From positions 1-64,000 of the forward strand of contig JACTMI010000007.1 of assembly GCA_014584695.1 (NCBI GenBank): 64,000 bases of DNA. Direction: 5' to 3'. The DNA is from Acidobacteriota bacterium. GTDB taxonomy: Bacteria; Acidobacteriota; Thermoanaerobaculia; Multivoradales; JAGPDF01. Position 1 is the first letter of the stretch. Every line of letters begins with the position of its first letter. The notes beneath the pieces are model-generated. The model was given only the letters and a program-made list of their open reading frames with translations, did no database searches and had not been told where the DNA came from. Below, in pieces: positions 1-8,396 of this stretch. A program made the position numbers and the translations under genes.

Positions 1-628
1 CGGTCTCAACTGGTCGACCCAGGTGCGGTTCGACGGCACCGCCAGCCAGGTGGTCAACGACGGTGGCGTCTCCGGTGGCACGCTGCCGCTGATCCGCGGC
101 CAGTGGGTCGAGCTGCGGGTCGAGATCGATCTCGACGCCGACAACGCGGCCTTCTACTACGACGACCAACTGCTCTACTCCGGCACCTGGACCGGCCAGG
201 TGAGTGGCGGCGGAGCGCTCGACATCGCCGCCGTCGATCTGTTCGCCAACGGCGCCTCGACCATCTACTACGACGACATGAGCCTGGTCGGCGTGCCCCT
301 GCCCTGCGATGATCCCGCGGACCTGCCATGGGTCGGCGTCACCCCGACCAACGGCATCACCCTTCCGGGCGACAGCACGCCGGTCCTGGTCACCTTCGAC
401 TCGACCGGCCTGATACCCGGCACCTACCAGGGCATTCTCTGCGTGACCAGCAACGATCCCGACTCGGGGGCCGGCAACGGCACCAGCCTGGTGGTCGTGC
501 CGCTCGCCCTGGAGGTCACCGAGCCGATTCTCACCCAGGAGATCCCGACCCTGGGTCAGGCCGGCGCGGCCCTCTTCGTCCTCACCCTCGCCGGGCTCGG
601 CCTGCATTCTCTGCGCCGGCGACGCTAG
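1..628 (+). CDS. C-terminal part of a secreted protein with an IPTL-type C-terminal sorting tag (truncated at window start)
   Basis: Open frame to the left edge; C-terminus QEIPTLGQAGAALFVLTLAGLGLHSLRRRR (motif + TM helix + basic tail); close paralogue of the protein at 15303-17297. Confidence 0.8.
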   Translation, partial: GLNWSTQVRFDGTASQVVNDGGVSGGTLPLIRGQWVELRVEIDLDADNAAFYYDDQLLYSGTWTGQVSGGGALDIAAVDLFANGASTIYYDDMSLVGVPLPCDDPADLPWVGVTPTNGITLPGDSTPVLVTFDSTGLIPGTYQGILCVTSNDPDSGAGNGTSLVVVPLALEVTEPILTQEIPTLGQAGAALFVLTLAGLGLHSLRRRR

Positions 629-838
629 AAAGCTCCTCGCCGGGGCATCCAACCGGAGGGGCTGCTGATGAGGCGCCAGATCCTCATGGTCGTCGGCATC
701 GCGCTCTACTTCGGCGGCGCCATGCTCGGCTGAGGACGAACAGGGGGGATCGCGGCCCTCCTCGAGGAGGTCGCGGATCACCACGGCGGGGACCGCCTCC
801 TCGCCGTTCTCGAAGGTCTGCAGCCGCGGGAATCGCGC

Positions 839-889
839 TTGACATGCGCCGCGGCCTGCTCGATAATTAACCGTGTAGTTAATTAACCG
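839..889 (+). promoter_or_regulatory. sigma70-type promoter with overlapping operator-like repeats upstream of the ArsR regulator
   Basis: TTGACA (839-844), 17-bp spacer, GATAAT (862-867); direct repeat AATTAACCG at 865-873 and 881-889; palindrome GTTAATTAAC at 878-887. Confidence 0.75.
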
Positions 890-901
890 ACTGGTGAACT
901 C

Positions 902-1288
902 GTGCCCCGAGACCGACTCAGCTCCACCTTCGCCGCCCTCGCCGATCCGACGCGCAGAGCCATGCTCGCCCAGTTGGCGCTGGGTGAAGCGAACGTCACC
1001 GAGCTCGCGCAGCCCTTCCTCGACGACATGAGTCTGCCGGCCGTCACCAAGCACCTCAAGGTGCTCGAGAGCGCCGGGCTGATCGAGAAGACCCGCGACG
1101 CGCAGTGGCGCCCGTGCCGCATCAAGCCCGACGGCTTCAAGGACGTGGCCGAGTGGATGGAGACCTACCGCGCGTGGTGGGAGGAGAGCTTCGACCGCCT
1201 CGACGACTACCTGAAGACCGTCGTTGCCCGACCGACGCCGACGGAGACGACCGCGAAAGGAAAGCGCCATGCCCGCAAGCCGAAGTGA
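902..1288 (+). CDS. ArsR-family winged-helix transcriptional regulator
   Basis: FAALADPTRRAMLAQLALGEANVTELAQPF...PAVTKHLKVLESAGLIEK is typical ArsR HTH; GTG start. Confidence 0.9.
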   Translation: MPRDRLSSTFAALADPTRRAMLAQLALGEANVTELAQPFLDDMSLPAVTKHLKVLESAGLIEKTRDAQWRPCRIKPDGFKDVAEWMETYRAWWEESFDRLDDYLKTVVARPTPTETTAKGKRHARKPK

Positions 1289-2237
1289 GTCGAACGAAAT
1301 CGCGATCACCCGGATCTACGACGCCCCCGTCGCGGCGGTCTGGGATGCCTGGACCGACCCGGAGCAGGTGGCGCAGTGGTGGGGCCCGCGCGGCTTCACC
1401 CTGACCACCCACGCCAAGGACCTCCGTCCCGGCGGCCACTGGGACTACACGATGCACGGCCCGGACGGCAGGGACTACCCGAACGTCACCCGCTATCACC
1501 AGGTCGAGCCGCTCCGGAAGCTCGTCTACGACCACGGCGGCAGCGCCGACACCCCGCCGCTCTTCCGCGTCACCGTGCTCTTCTTCGAGCTCGAGGGCGG
1601 GACCAGGACGCGGATGGAGATGACCATGAGCCTGCCCACCGCGGCGGCGGCGCGGGAGGCGCGCATCTTCATCAAAGCGGCCGGCGGCAACGCCACCTGG
1701 GATCGCCTGGCCGAGTACCTGGAGAAGGCGCGCTCGGGCGGGGAACGGTTCGTCATCCACCGCAGCTTCGACGCGCCGCTGACGACGGTCTTCCAGATGT
1801 GGACCGACCCCGATCACCTGCCGCGGTGGCTGCCGCCGCCGGGATTCTCGATGCGGATCCTCCGCGGCGACATCCGGACCGGCAGCAGCATCCTGCTGGT
1901 CATGACCGGGCCCAACGACGCGCGGCTCCACGCGCGCTTCGATTACGAGGAGATCCGGGATCCCGAGCGGATCGTCTATGTCCAGCGGTTCTGCGACGAG
2001 CACGAGAGGGTGTCGCGCCATCCGATGCCTCCGACCTTCCCCGAGACGCTGCGCGCCACGGTGTCGTTCGCGGCTGAAGGGCCCGAGCAGACGCGCGTGA
2101 CCGTGGTCCTGGAGCCGGTGGGCGCCGTCACGCCCGCGGAGCTCGAGACCTTCGTCCAGGCCCGCGCCGGCATGACCCTGGGTTGGTCCGCCTCCTTCGA
2201 CGCGCTCGAGGAACTGCTGCCGGCCGCCGTGAGGTGA
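1269..2237 (+). CDS. SRPBCC/AHSA1-family protein with two tandem domains
   Basis: Two AHSA1-like repeats (ITRIYDAPVAAVWDAWTDPEQVAQWWGP and IHRSFDAPLTTVFQMWTDPDHLPRWLPP); start overlaps the ArsR gene end. Confidence 0.88.
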   Translation: MPASRSESNEIAITRIYDAPVAAVWDAWTDPEQVAQWWGPRGFTLTTHAKDLRPGGHWDYTMHGPDGRDYPNVTRYHQVEPLRKLVYDHGGSADTPPLFRVTVLFFELEGGTRTRMEMTMSLPTAAAAREARIFIKAAGGNATWDRLAEYLEKARSGGERFVIHRSFDAPLTTVFQMWTDPDHLPRWLPPPGFSMRILRGDIRTGSSILLVMTGPNDARLHARFDYEEIRDPERIVYVQRFCDEHERVSRHPMPPTFPETLRATVSFAAEGPEQTRVTVVLEPVGAVTPAELETFVQARAGMTLGWSASFDALEELLPAAVR

Positions 2238-2349
2238 GCGCCCGACCAACACGCTCCCCGCTCGGGCGGGCCGCGGCTCCCGGCGAGTCGGCATCGACGG
2301 CTCCCAGGTGGAGGTCTACACTTGGAGCAGCTCGAGAGCGGAGGTCACC

Positions 2350-2538
2350 ATGGCAGGTGGAAGTTACCGCGCGGTCTCCGGTCTGGTGTTCGCGCTGGTG
2401 GCGCTGATGCACTTGGTGCGGGCGGTGCGCGGGTTGCCGGTGCTGGTCGGCGACTGGCAAGTTTCGGTCGCCATGTCGTGGGCCGCCGTGGTCGTGGCCG
2501 GCGGCCTCGCGATCTGGGCCTTCCGCTCGCGCGGGTGA
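2350..2538 (+). CDS. small two-TM membrane protein, unknown function
   Basis: 62 aa with two hydrophobic segments; plausible start. Confidence 0.55.
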   Translation: MAGGSYRAVSGLVFALVALMHLVRAVRGLPVLVGDWQVSVAMSWAAVVVAGGLAIWAFRSRG

Positions 2539-2572
2539 GCGGCGCTTGGCGCGGCCGCTCACCGCGCGGGGG

Positions 2573-2947
2573 TCAGGCGCTCCACCAGACGAGGCCGGCG
2601 ACGGCGAGGAAGGCGAGCCAGGCGGGGTGGCGGCCGCGTGAGCCGATGGCGACGACGGCGGCGGTGGCGAGACAGGTGCCGGCGACGATCCGGAGCGCCA
2701 CCCGTTCGACGCCCGCCCCGCCCGGCTCGGCCAGCACGAACAGCAGCGCCGCGAAGCCCCACCAGGCGACCGAGGTCACGTGCCAGGCGAAGCGCAGCGT
2801 GCGGCGGGTGAAGTGGTCGCCGCCGAACAGGCGCGGCAGGTCCGGCCGCCGGAACAGACGCATCAGGAGGAAGCGCTCGCCGAGCACCGAGTGGGCGAGG
2901 CCGATCCCGACCAGCAGGAGCGCCGCGGCGACGAGCGGCGCGCTCAC
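2573..2947 (-). CDS. hypothetical membrane protein
   Basis: 124 aa, multiple hydrophobic segments. Confidence 0.6.
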   Translation of the reverse strand: MSAPLVAAALLLVGIGLAHSVLGERFLLMRLFRRPDLPRLFGGDHFTRRTLRFAWHVTSVAWWGFAALLFVLAEPGGAGVERVALRIVAGTCLATAAVVAIGSRGRHPAWLAFLAVAGLVWWSA

Positions 2948-3216
2948 CTCGTCCTCCGCGGCGCCCGGTTCCGCCCCGGCGACGGCGGGTCGGCGGCGGT
3001 CTCACCGGGGGCAGCCGGCTCCTGCCTCGCCTCGACGGTCGCGCGCACCCGCGGCTCGATCAGCGCCTGGACCTCGAGCAGCGCGTTGCCGACACCGCCG
3101 GGGCTGGCGCGGCGGTGGCGGTAGTAGATCCAGCCCCGCCGCTCGGTCGCCAGCGCCAGCCGGTCGAGCCCGAACAGGACCAGGATGGCGACGGCGATTC
3201 CGATGCCGAGGATCAT
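2944..3216 (-). CDS. hypothetical small membrane protein
   Basis: N-terminal TM helix MILGIGIAVAILVLFGLDRL; overlaps the next gene by 4 bp. Confidence 0.5.
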   Translation of the reverse strand: MILGIGIAVAILVLFGLDRLALATERRGWIYYRHRRASPGGVGNALLEVQALIEPRVRATVEARQEPAAPGETAADPPSPGRNRAPRRTR

Positions 3217-3261
3217 CGGCGCGACCCCTTTCGAAGGTGGATGTTACGCTGGATCGCGTCC

Positions 3262-3789
3262 ATGGCCACGGCCCCGTTCACGCTCCGCGACGCGGTCGAA
3301 GACGACGCGGCGGCGCTGCTCGGCATCTACGCGCCGGCGGTCGTCGGCGCGACCATCTCGTTCGAGGTCGAGGTCCCCACCGTGGCGCAGTTCGCGGCAC
3401 GGATCCGCGACTACGGCGACGGCTGGGCCTGGCTGCTCGCCGAGGCCGCGGGCGCGCCGATCGGCTACGCCTACGGCTCGCCCCACCGCGGCCGCGCCGC
3501 CTACCGCTGGTCGGTCGAGACCTCGGCCTACGTCGCGCCCGAGTGGCATCGCCGCGGCGTCGCGCGGGCGCTCTACCTGGCGCTCTTCGAGCGCCTGGCG
3601 GCGCGCGGCTACTGCAACGCCTACGCGGGGGTGACGCTGCCGAACGAGCCGAGCGTCGCCTTCCACCGCGGCCTCGGCTTCGCGCCGATCGGGGTCTTCC
3701 CCCGCGTCGGCCACAAGCTCGGCGCCTGGCACGACGTCGCCTGGTTCCACCGCCCGCTGCGCGACGAGCCGCCGCCGGAAGTGCCGTAG
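3262..3789 (+). CDS. GNAT N-acetyltransferase, phosphinothricin-acetyltransferase-like
   Basis: IYAPAVVGATISFE...YVAPEWHRRGVARALYLALFERLAARGY...LPNEPSVAFHRGLGFAPIGVF is typical of the PAT/Bar family. Confidence 0.88.
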   Translation: MATAPFTLRDAVEDDAAALLGIYAPAVVGATISFEVEVPTVAQFAARIRDYGDGWAWLLAEAAGAPIGYAYGSPHRGRAAYRWSVETSAYVAPEWHRRGVARALYLALFERLAARGYCNAYAGVTLPNEPSVAFHRGLGFAPIGVFPRVGHKLGAWHDVAWFHRPLRDEPPPEVP

Positions 3790-3812
3790 CGACACCGCGT
3801 CGAGGCGCCGGG

Positions 3813-4280
3813 TCAGGCCGCCGGCGCGCCGCCGCCCAGGGCAACGAGCGCCTCGGCCTGCGCGTCGCGGCGGCCGCGCCGCACCAGGGTCTCGAGGCTC
3901 ACCGAGGCCAGCGTGCAGCGGACCTGCTCGTCGATCTCGTCGAACAGCGAGCGCAGCGAGCAATGGGCGCTCTGGACGCACTGGCCCTGGTCGTGATCGT
4001 CGAGCAGGCAGCGACCCGGCGGCCGCGGCGGCTCGAAGGCCGCGAGCACGTCGAGCACCGTGGTGCGCGAGGCGGGGCGGGCGAGGCGATAGCCGCCGCC
4101 CACCCCGCGCGTGCCGAGGGCGATGCCGGAGCGCACCAGCTGCCCGACCACCTTGGCGAGCGCCGTCGCCGGGATCCGGTAGCGCGCAGCGACCTGAGCC
4201 ACGGTCACCAGGCTGCCGTCGGCCGCCGCCATCTCGGCGGCGGCGTAGAGCGCGTAGCGCGCCGACTTGCTGAGCGTCAC
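3813..4280 (-). CDS. Rrf2-family transcriptional regulator (likely Fe-S cofactor)
   Basis: TLSKSARYALYAAAEMA...VAARYRIPATALAKVVGQLVRSGI...RGVGGGYRLARP plus Cys cluster GRCLLDDHDQGQCVQSAHC; GTG start overlaps the upstream GNAT stop. Confidence 0.88.
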   Translation of the reverse strand: MTLSKSARYALYAAAEMAAADGSLVTVAQVAARYRIPATALAKVVGQLVRSGIALGTRGVGGGYRLARPASRTTVLDVLAAFEPPRPPGRCLLDDHDQGQCVQSAHCSLRSLFDEIDEQVRCTLASVSLETLVRRGRRDAQAEALVALGGGAPAA

Positions 4281-4780
4281 TTGGCCCCCGGCGCCGACCC
4301 GGTGTCGAGGTCGAGATCGAGGCAGAGCCGCGCGGCCGGCGTGAAGCCCTCCCGGTGCAGGAAGGCGAGCAGGCCGAGGTTCTCCCAGGCCACCTCGGTC
4401 TGGAGCGTGCGCAGGCCGAGGCCGCGCAGATTCGTCCGCAGCTGGGCGAGCAGCGCGGCGCCGACGTGGTGGCCGAGCAGGTCCGGATGCACGCCGATGA
4501 CGTCCAGGACCGCAGTCCGCTCCGTGATGCCGAACTCGCCGTAGTAGACCCGCGCGAGCAGGAAGCCGACGGTCCTGCCGTCGAGCTCGGCGGCGAGGGA
4601 GAGCGCGATGCCGGTATCGGTGAAAGCCTGGCGCAGCTTCTGACGGAAGAACTCGTCGCGCCGGCGGCCGGTGTGGCGCGCGTCGATCGCGATCACCGCC
4701 TCCTCGTCCTCGGGCGCCAGGCTGCGCACGACGACGGCGGGGTCGGCTCCCGGGCCGGCGTCCAGGCGGTCGTCTCTCAT
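4277..4780 (-). CDS. GNAT acetyltransferase (benzoyl-CoA operon member)
   Basis: GNAT fold sequence VDVIGVHP..LGHHVGAALLAQLRTNLRGLG; shares IDA-HTG motif with the GNAT at 10400-10870. Confidence 0.8.
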   Translation of the reverse strand: MRDDRLDAGPGADPAVVVRSLAPEDEEAVIAIDARHTGRRRDEFFRQKLRQAFTDTGIALSLAAELDGRTVGFLLARVYYGEFGITERTAVLDVIGVHPDLLGHHVGAALLAQLRTNLRGLGLRTLQTEVAWENLGLLAFLHREGFTPAARLCLDLDLDTGSAPGAK

Positions 4781-4838
4781 CGGCCATCTCCTCGCGGGTC
4801 GCGGTTCCTGCGGTAATCGTCGTCCATGGCGCCCTCGC

Positions 4839-5720
4839 TCAGGCCGCCGGCCGGGCGCCGAGGCCGACGCCGCGCGCCGCCAGCTTGCGGGCGCGGAAGG
4901 CGCCCCAGAGCGCGGCGCCGATCGCCCCGGCGAGCATGGACTGCGGGTGGCTGCGCACCGTGATCGGCGCCGCCTGCTCGGTCGCCAGCTCGCTGAGCGC
5001 GGCGAGCAGACCCTCGTCGGCGGCGAGGCCGCCGGTGACCAGCACCACGCCGCGCACCCCGGCCGAGAGCAGCAGCCGGAGATAGCGGCCGGCCATCGAC
5101 AGGTGGATCCCCTTGAGGATGTCGGGGACGCCGATGCCGCGCGAGACCATGTTGATGACGTCGGTCTCCGCCAGCACGGCGCAGATCGACGAGCAGCGCT
5201 CGGGCCGCTCGGACTGGAGCGAGAGCGGGCCGATCTCTTCGAGCGCGACCCCGAGGTAGCGGGCGATGTTCTCCAGGAACTGTCCGGAGCCGGAGGCGCA
5301 CTGGCTGGTCATCCGGTAGCCGAGCACCTTGGCGCGCTCGTCGATCTGCACCGCGCGGGTGTGGAGCGCGCCGATGTCGATCACGGCCCGCGCCTCGGGG
5401 TCGAGGAAGAGCCCGCCCCGGGCGTGGGTGGTCATGCCGTAGAAGTGGCCGGTGCGGAAGGCGATCCCTTCGCCCTCGCCGGTGGTGGCGATGTAGTCGA
5501 GCTCGCCGGCGTCGACGCCCAGCTCGCGCAGGACATCGCCGAACAGGCCCTCGGCGACGGCCAGCGGGTCGCGGCGGCGGATCCGCTCGGCGCGGCCGCC
5601 GATCAGGGTCTCGCCACCCGCCTCGTCGGTCGAGAGCACCGCCACCTTGATCGCCGCCGAGCCGACGTCGATGCCGGCGGTGAGCCTCCGCGTCGCCTGC
5701 CGTGCCGTGGGGTTGGTCAT
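4839..5720 (-). CDS. bcrD: benzoyl-CoA reductase activase subunit D (BcrD/BadG-like, ASKHA ATPase)
   Basis: TAGIDVGSAAIKVAVL...IDIGALHTRAVQID...QCASGSGQFLENIARYLGV: activase of the 2-hydroxyacyl-CoA dehydratase/BCR family, with Fe-S Cys. Confidence 0.85.
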   Translation of the reverse strand: MTNPTARQATRRLTAGIDVGSAAIKVAVLSTDEAGGETLIGGRAERIRRRDPLAVAEGLFGDVLRELGVDAGELDYIATTGEGEGIAFRTGHFYGMTTHARGGLFLDPEARAVIDIGALHTRAVQIDERAKVLGYRMTSQCASGSGQFLENIARYLGVALEEIGPLSLQSERPERCSSICAVLAETDVINMVSRGIGVPDILKGIHLSMAGRYLRLLLSAGVRGVVLVTGGLAADEGLLAALSELATEQAAPITVRSHPQSMLAGAIGAALWGAFRARKLAARGVGLGARPAA

Positions 5721-5751
5721 GGTCCGTCGCTCCCGCAAGGTTCCCGTCCGC

Positions 5752-7065
5752 TCATGCGGCGTGGCTGCCCGCGCGGCCGCGCACCGCGTCCCGATGCGCG
5801 AACAGCGCGGCGCCCAGCGCCCCGGTGTAGATCGAGTCCTCGGAGATGTTGAGCACGAGCTCGCCGTAGTTCTCGAGCACCAGCCGGCCGAGCGCCGCCA
5901 CCGCCGCCGGGTTCCGGGCCACGCCGCCGGTGAAGGTGAGCTCGTTCCTGACCCCGCCGGAGCGGGCGAGCAGCGACATGGCGCGCAGGATGATCGCCCG
6001 GTGCAGCCCGGCCAGGATGTCCTCGCGGCGCTCGCCGAGCGAGAGCCGCTCGCGCAGCTCGGCGCCCGCGAACACGGTGCAGGTCGAGTTGATGCGCACC
6101 GGGCTCGACGAGGCGCAGGCGAGCGGGCCGAGCTCGTGCAGACCGAGGCTCATCTCGTCGGCGATGTAGCCCAGGTAGCGGCCGCAGCCGGCGGCGCAGC
6201 GATCGTTCATCTGGAAGGAGGTGACGATGCCGTCGCCGTCGACCTGGATCGCCTTGGTGTCCTGCCCGCCGATGTCGAGCACGGTGCGCGTCGACGGGAA
6301 CATGGCGTGGGCGCCGAGGCCGTGGCAGAGGATCTCCGAGCGGATCTGACCTTCGGCAAAGGGCAGCCGGGCGCGGCCGTAGCCGGTGCCGACGCTGCCC
6401 GCCTGCTCGAGCTCGACGCTTTCGACGCGCGCGACCGCGGCGGCGAGCGGGGTCTCGGAGGTGCCGGAAGCGGCGAGCGCCGCCCGCGCGTGGTCGGCGA
6501 ACCGGCCGGCCGCCTCGGCGGAGCTCTCGACGTCGAGGATCGCCTTGTCGAACAGGCTCGCCAGCTGGTCGAAGGGCAGGCCCTGGGCGCGCGCCTCGCC
6601 CTCCGCCAGCTCGAGGTAGCGGCTGGCGGCGAGGTCGCGGAAGAAGTCGCTCTTGCGCCGCGCTCCGGCGGCGTAGAGGGCGGTCACCTCGGCCGCCATG
6701 GCGGCGAGGATCCGGTCCAGGGCGGCGTCGAGCGCCGGTGGGCGCATCAGGCTGCGCCGCAGACAGCGGCGCAGCTCGCGGTCGAGCACGGCGAGCTGGG
6801 CGCGGTATTGCTCGGCCCGGAAGCTGCGCTCGAGCGCGCCCACCAGCGCGGCGCGCTCCGTCTCGGCCACGCCGCCGGCGGCGAGCTCGCCGGCGACCAG
6901 GGCGAAGCGGGTGTTGATCAGCGCTTCGCCGAGCGCCACCTGGCAGGCGGCGTCGTAGTTGCTGCGCGAGTTCGTGATGCCGCGGCCGAGAACGTGGCCG
7001 TCTTCGCCCAGCACCACCGCCTTGGTGGTGGTCGAGCCGAGATCGATGCCGACGGTGTACCTCAC
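5752..7065 (-). CDS. bcrA: benzoyl-CoA reductase activase subunit A (BcrA/BadF-like), 437 aa
   Basis: VRYTVGIDLGSTTTKAVVLGEDGHVLGRGITNSRSNYDAACQVALGEALINTRF...DIGGQDTKAIQVD...DRCAAGCGRYLGYIADEM; GTG start overlaps the bcrB stop. Confidence 0.9.
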   Translation of the reverse strand: MRYTVGIDLGSTTTKAVVLGEDGHVLGRGITNSRSNYDAACQVALGEALINTRFALVAGELAAGGVAETERAALVGALERSFRAEQYRAQLAVLDRELRRCLRRSLMRPPALDAALDRILAAMAAEVTALYAAGARRKSDFFRDLAASRYLELAEGEARAQGLPFDQLASLFDKAILDVESSAEAAGRFADHARAALAASGTSETPLAAAVARVESVELEQAGSVGTGYGRARLPFAEGQIRSEILCHGLGAHAMFPSTRTVLDIGGQDTKAIQVDGDGIVTSFQMNDRCAAGCGRYLGYIADEMSLGLHELGPLACASSSPVRINSTCTVFAGAELRERLSLGERREDILAGLHRAIILRAMSLLARSGGVRNELTFTGGVARNPAAVAALGRLVLENYGELVLNISEDSIYTGALGAALFAHRDAVRGRAGSHAA

Positions 7066-8396
7066 GCGGTCGCCCCCAGCCGCTTCTGCTCGAGCATCTG
7101 GAAATAGGACTCGAGCCGGTTCTTGATGTTCGCCGCCGAGAAGTAGCGCGGATCGACGAGGTCGCTCTCGACGAATCCGCCGGGCTTGCCCGAGCGCTTC
7201 TCCACTTCGCGCAGGATGTGCAGCTGGCCGGCGGAGAACGAGTTGCAGCTCTTGACCGAGTTGATCAGGAAGCCGTCGGCGCGGTACTCGTCGAGGTAGC
7301 GGACGAGCAGCTCGATGCGGGTCGGCAGGCCGAGGTTGGTGTAGCAGCCGAGGCAGTAGTCGGCCAGCGTCTCGAGCGGCCGCTCCGGGTCGTGCCGGAA
7401 GCCGAGGTCGTAGACGCCGCCCACCTTGGTGTAGGTGGACGCCACCGCCACCGCCCCCTCGTCGGCGAACATCTTCCAGAACTGGCGGAAGCTGGTCCAG
7501 TTGGGGGGGCCTTCGACGACCACCCGGTAGCGCTCCCGCTCGACCTCGCCGTCGGGAGTCACCGGGCCCTTGCCCGCCCGCAGGCGCTCGGCGACCTCGG
7601 CGCGCAGCTCGCGGTAGTAGGCCACCGCGTCCTCGGTGCCGCGAAAGGCGGAGAAGATCGGCCCGACGTAGTAGACGGCGCCGAAGAAGGCGTCGATCGG
7701 CGACGGCACGTTGCGCGCCGACTGCAGCACCCAGACCAGGTCGTCCTCCGCCTGCGCCGAGCGGCGCAGCTGCTCGCGCAGGCGGTCCTCGTCGTAGCGC
7801 CGGCCCGAGATCCGCTCGAGCGCCGGGATCACCTCGCCGCGCAGCTGGTCGACCACGTAGCCGCGCATGGCCGGGGTGATCTTGCCCTCGGCCTGGTAGG
7901 GGACGTGGAGCATCGCCACCGGGCAGCGGTACTTCTCGCGCAGCAGCTCGAACCACTTGAGGAAGGTGAAGCAGCCGGTGTAGGAGAGCAGCAGCAGGTC
8001 GGGCAGCGGCAGCCGCTGGCCGGTGGGGCCGACGTTGCCCGACTCGAGCATGCCGATGTCGCTCTTGACGTAGGTGCAGACGTCCTCGGAGTGGCCCTGC
8101 TTCTCGGCGAGCGCGATGTAGTCGGCGGACTTGCCGCGCATCCCCGACTGCAGGGCGTTGATCTCCGGCAGCACCGGCAGCAGGTCGAAGCTGCGCAGCA
8201 GCTCGGTCAGGTTGCCGGGCACGAAGGTGTAGACGCTCTTCTCGCCCGTCTCGGGCGCCGCCGCCAGCCGGTCGTAGTGGCGGGCGATCATCTCCTTCTG
8301 CCGCCGCTGGCTGCTGTCCTTCTGCGCCTCGCCGGGCGCGGCCGCCGCGTGGGCGCCCCGCGGCGCGGGCTCGGGTGTCGGCTCGACTCGGCTCAT
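7062..8396 (-). CDS. bcrB: benzoyl-CoA reductase subunit B (2-hydroxyacyl-CoA dehydratase family)
   Basis: LLSYTGCFTFLKWFELL...GPPNWTSFRQFWKMFADEGA...ADYCLGCYTNLGLPTRIELL...NSVKSCNSFSAGQLH. Confidence 0.88.
   Translation of the reverse strand: MSRVEPTPEPAPRGAHAAAAPGEAQKDSSQRRQKEMIARHYDRLAAAPETGEKSVYTFVPGNLTELLRSFDLLPVLPEINALQSGMRGKSADYIALAEKQGHSEDVCTYVKSDIGMLESGNVGPTGQRLPLPDLLLLSYTGCFTFLKWFELLREKYRCPVAMLHVPYQAEGKITPAMRGYVVDQLRGEVIPALERISGRRYDEDRLREQLRRSAQAEDDLVWVLQSARNVPSPIDAFFGAVYYVGPIFSAFRGTEDAVAYYRELRAEVAERLRAGKGPVTPDGEVERERYRVVVEGPPNWTSFRQFWKMFADEGAVAVASTYTKVGGVYDLGFRHDPERPLETLADYCLGCYTNLGLPTRIELLVRYLDEYRADGFLINSVKSCNSFSAGQLHILREVEKRSGKPGGFVESDLVDPRYFSAANIKNRLESYFQMLEQKRLGATA

Noticed and set aside
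666-733. Possible small Sec-containing gene MRRQILMVVGIALYFGGAMLG-TGA-GRTGG
   Set aside because: No UxxC/CxxU motif, no family resemblance, and downstream frame has no conserved features.
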